A DNA stretch of 6,623 nucleotides. Origin: Deltaproteobacteria bacterium (lineage in GTDB: Bacteria > SAR324 > JACQKK01). The DNA lies in NCBI GenBank assembly GCA_029879595.1, contig JAOUPZ010000180.1, positions 1-6,623 of the forward strand, given 5' to 3'. The notes below the pieces were generated by a model. It did not search any database. It was given only the letters and a program-made list of their open reading frames with translations, and had not been told where the DNA came from. A program made the position numbers and the translations under genes. Below, one piece after another: positions 5,562 through 6,623 of the stretch (within the stretch, counting starts at the first letter, position 1; each line of letters begins with the position of its first letter).

Positions 5562-6623
5562 ATGACAAGCGAAATCATAGACATCCTCGTGCTGGACGAT
5601 GAGGAGAGCATCCGCTGGGTGATCGGCAAAACGCTGAAGCGCCCCGCCTACAGGCTCCACTTCAGCGCCAGCGCGGAAGAGGCGGCCCGGGTGATGGACT
5701 CCCGCAAGGTGGACCTGGCATTGGTGGACATCAATCTGCCGGGCCAGGACGGCCTGAGCTTCATCACCAGCCAGCTTGAGCTGCGGCCCGGAGTGCTGAT
5801 GGCGGTGATAACCGGTCAGGGCACCATGAACCACGCCGTGCAGGCCATGAAGGCCGGCGCGTTCGACTATCTCACCAAGCCCTTCGACATAGAGGAACTG
5901 GAGGAGATGGTGGAGCGGGCGGCCCGCACCATCCGGCAGACCCGCTCCAGCGAGGGCGGGCCGGCTCCCCAGGTCGAGCCCCGGGTGGGCGAGCAGGACA
6001 CCATCATCGGGGTGAGCCGGGCCCTGCGCGAGGTATATAAAGCTATCGGCCGGGTCGCGGACAGCGACCTGACCGTGCTGATCCTGGGTGAATCGGGCAC
6101 GGGCAAGGAACTGATCGCCCGGGCCATCCACACCAACTCGGGCCGGGCTCCGGAGCCATTCGTGGCGGTGAACTGCGCGGCCATCCCCCGCGAACTGCTG
6201 GAGGCAGAGCTGTTCGGGCATGAGAAGGGGGCCTTTACCGGAGCGGTGGAAAAAAAGTCGGGCCGGCTGGAGTCCGCCGGGCTGGGCACGGTGTTCCTGG
6301 ATGAAATCGGGGACATGTCCCTGGAGTTGCAGGCCAAGCTGCTGCGTGTGCTGCAGGAGCGCGAGTACCAGCCGGTGGGGGGGGTGGAGACCCGGCGCAT
6401 GAAGGCCCGGGTGCTCGCGGCCACCAACCAGTCGCTGGAGGAAGCCGTGGCCCAGGGGCGGTTCCGGGCCGACCTGTTCTACCGCGTGAACGCCTTTACC
6501 ATCAATGTTCCCCCGCTGCGCGAGCGCCGCGAGGACATCCTGGTGCTGGCCCGGCATTTTCTGGCGCTGACCGGGAAAAAGCTCGAACTGCCCCTGCCCG
6601 TGCTGACCGAGGCGGCCGGGCGG
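5562..6623 (+). CDS. NtrC-family sigma54-dependent response regulator (partial, 3' truncated by window)
   Basis: Two-component transcription activator that, once phosphorylated, remodels sigma54-RNA polymerase with ATP. 354 codons are visible and the frame is still open at the right edge. The receiver domain (about 7-120) has the acidic pocket Asp12/Asp13, phospho-acceptor Asp56 (VDINLP), Thr84 and Lys106 (TKPF). A linker (121-146) leads to the AAA+ domain from 147. This has Walker A GESGTGKE (176-183), the sigma54-contacting GAFTGA loop (223-228), Walker B VFLDEI (244-249), the arginine-rich FRADLFYRVN (301-310) and PPLRERREDI (317-326). All key residues are intact, so it should be active. 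SIRWV (16-20) and KPFDIEE (106-112) resemble NtrC itself more than other subgroups, but no ntrB-type kinase is adjacent upstream. The HTH domain lies beyond the window. The start ATG at 5562 follows AAGG (5550-5553) and AGGGG (5556-5560), a serviceable but poorly spaced binding site. Confidence 0.95.
   Translation, partial: MTSEIIDILVLDDEESIRWVIGKTLKRPAYRLHFSASAEEAARVMDSRKVDLALVDINLPGQDGLSFITSQLELRPGVLMAVITGQGTMNHAVQAMKAGAFDYLTKPFDIEELEEMVERAARTIRQTRSSEGGPAPQVEPRVGEQDTIIGVSRALREVYKAIGRVADSDLTVLILGESGTGKELIARAIHTNSGRAPEPFVAVNCAAIPRELLEAELFGHEKGAFTGAVEKKSGRLESAGLGTVFLDEIGDMSLELQAKLLRVLQEREYQPVGGVETRRMKARVLAATNQSLEEAVAQGRFRADLFYRVNAFTINVPPLRERREDILVLARHFLALTGKKLELPLPVLTEAAGR

Noticed and set aside
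5376..6557. 393-codon minus-strand open frame opposite the response regulator.
   Set aside because: The plus strand encodes complete receiver and AAA+ motifs; the minus frame is a His/Gly/Leu-rich shadow without recognisable domains.

Overview
The window is GC-rich (I estimate about 65% by eye), densely coded bacterial DNA. Type-2-like tyrosyl-tRNA synthetase, peptide deformylase and an NtrC-type sigma54 activator point to a Gram-negative bacterium of the Pseudomonadota or Desulfobacterota kind. No marker here fixes the lineage. I see no tRNA, rRNA, CRISPR array, transposase or phage gene.

Layout, left to right. The 3' end of tyrS (1-321, +) is followed by a small hairpin and then a complete peptide deformylase gene (391-999, +). 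A 22-base convergent junction separates it from three genes on the minus strand. In transcription order these are an HMG-CoA lyase (5296 to 4373, GTG start), an RluA-family pseudouridine synthase (4291 to 3128) and a 700-residue hydantoinase/oxoprolinase-family ATPase (3124 to 1022). The last two are only 3 bases apart and probably translationally coupled. The lyase is set off from them by 81 bases holding two hairpins. A 265-base divergent region (5297-5561) carries a plausible sigma70-type promoter for the lyase side and a palindrome with a weak sigma54-like element on the other side. From 5562 to the window edge runs an NtrC-family response regulator, open at the right end, with receiver and AAA+ domains visible and the DNA-binding domain missing.

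How the genes relate. tyrS and def serve translation (tRNA charging and removal of N-formyl groups). The minus-strand group mixes acyl-CoA catabolism, RNA modification and a hydantoinase-A-type ATPase that has no HyuB partner in view, so it is not an obvious pathway.

Most unusual details: a six-copy 12-base tandem repeat inside the hydantoinase-like gene encoding a Gln-rich tract; a four-cysteine N-terminal extension and altered signature motif on the pseudouridine synthase; and a strong Shine-Dalgarno sequence with no usable start codon ahead of the lyase. I did not find convincing evidence of a wholly new multi-gene system.
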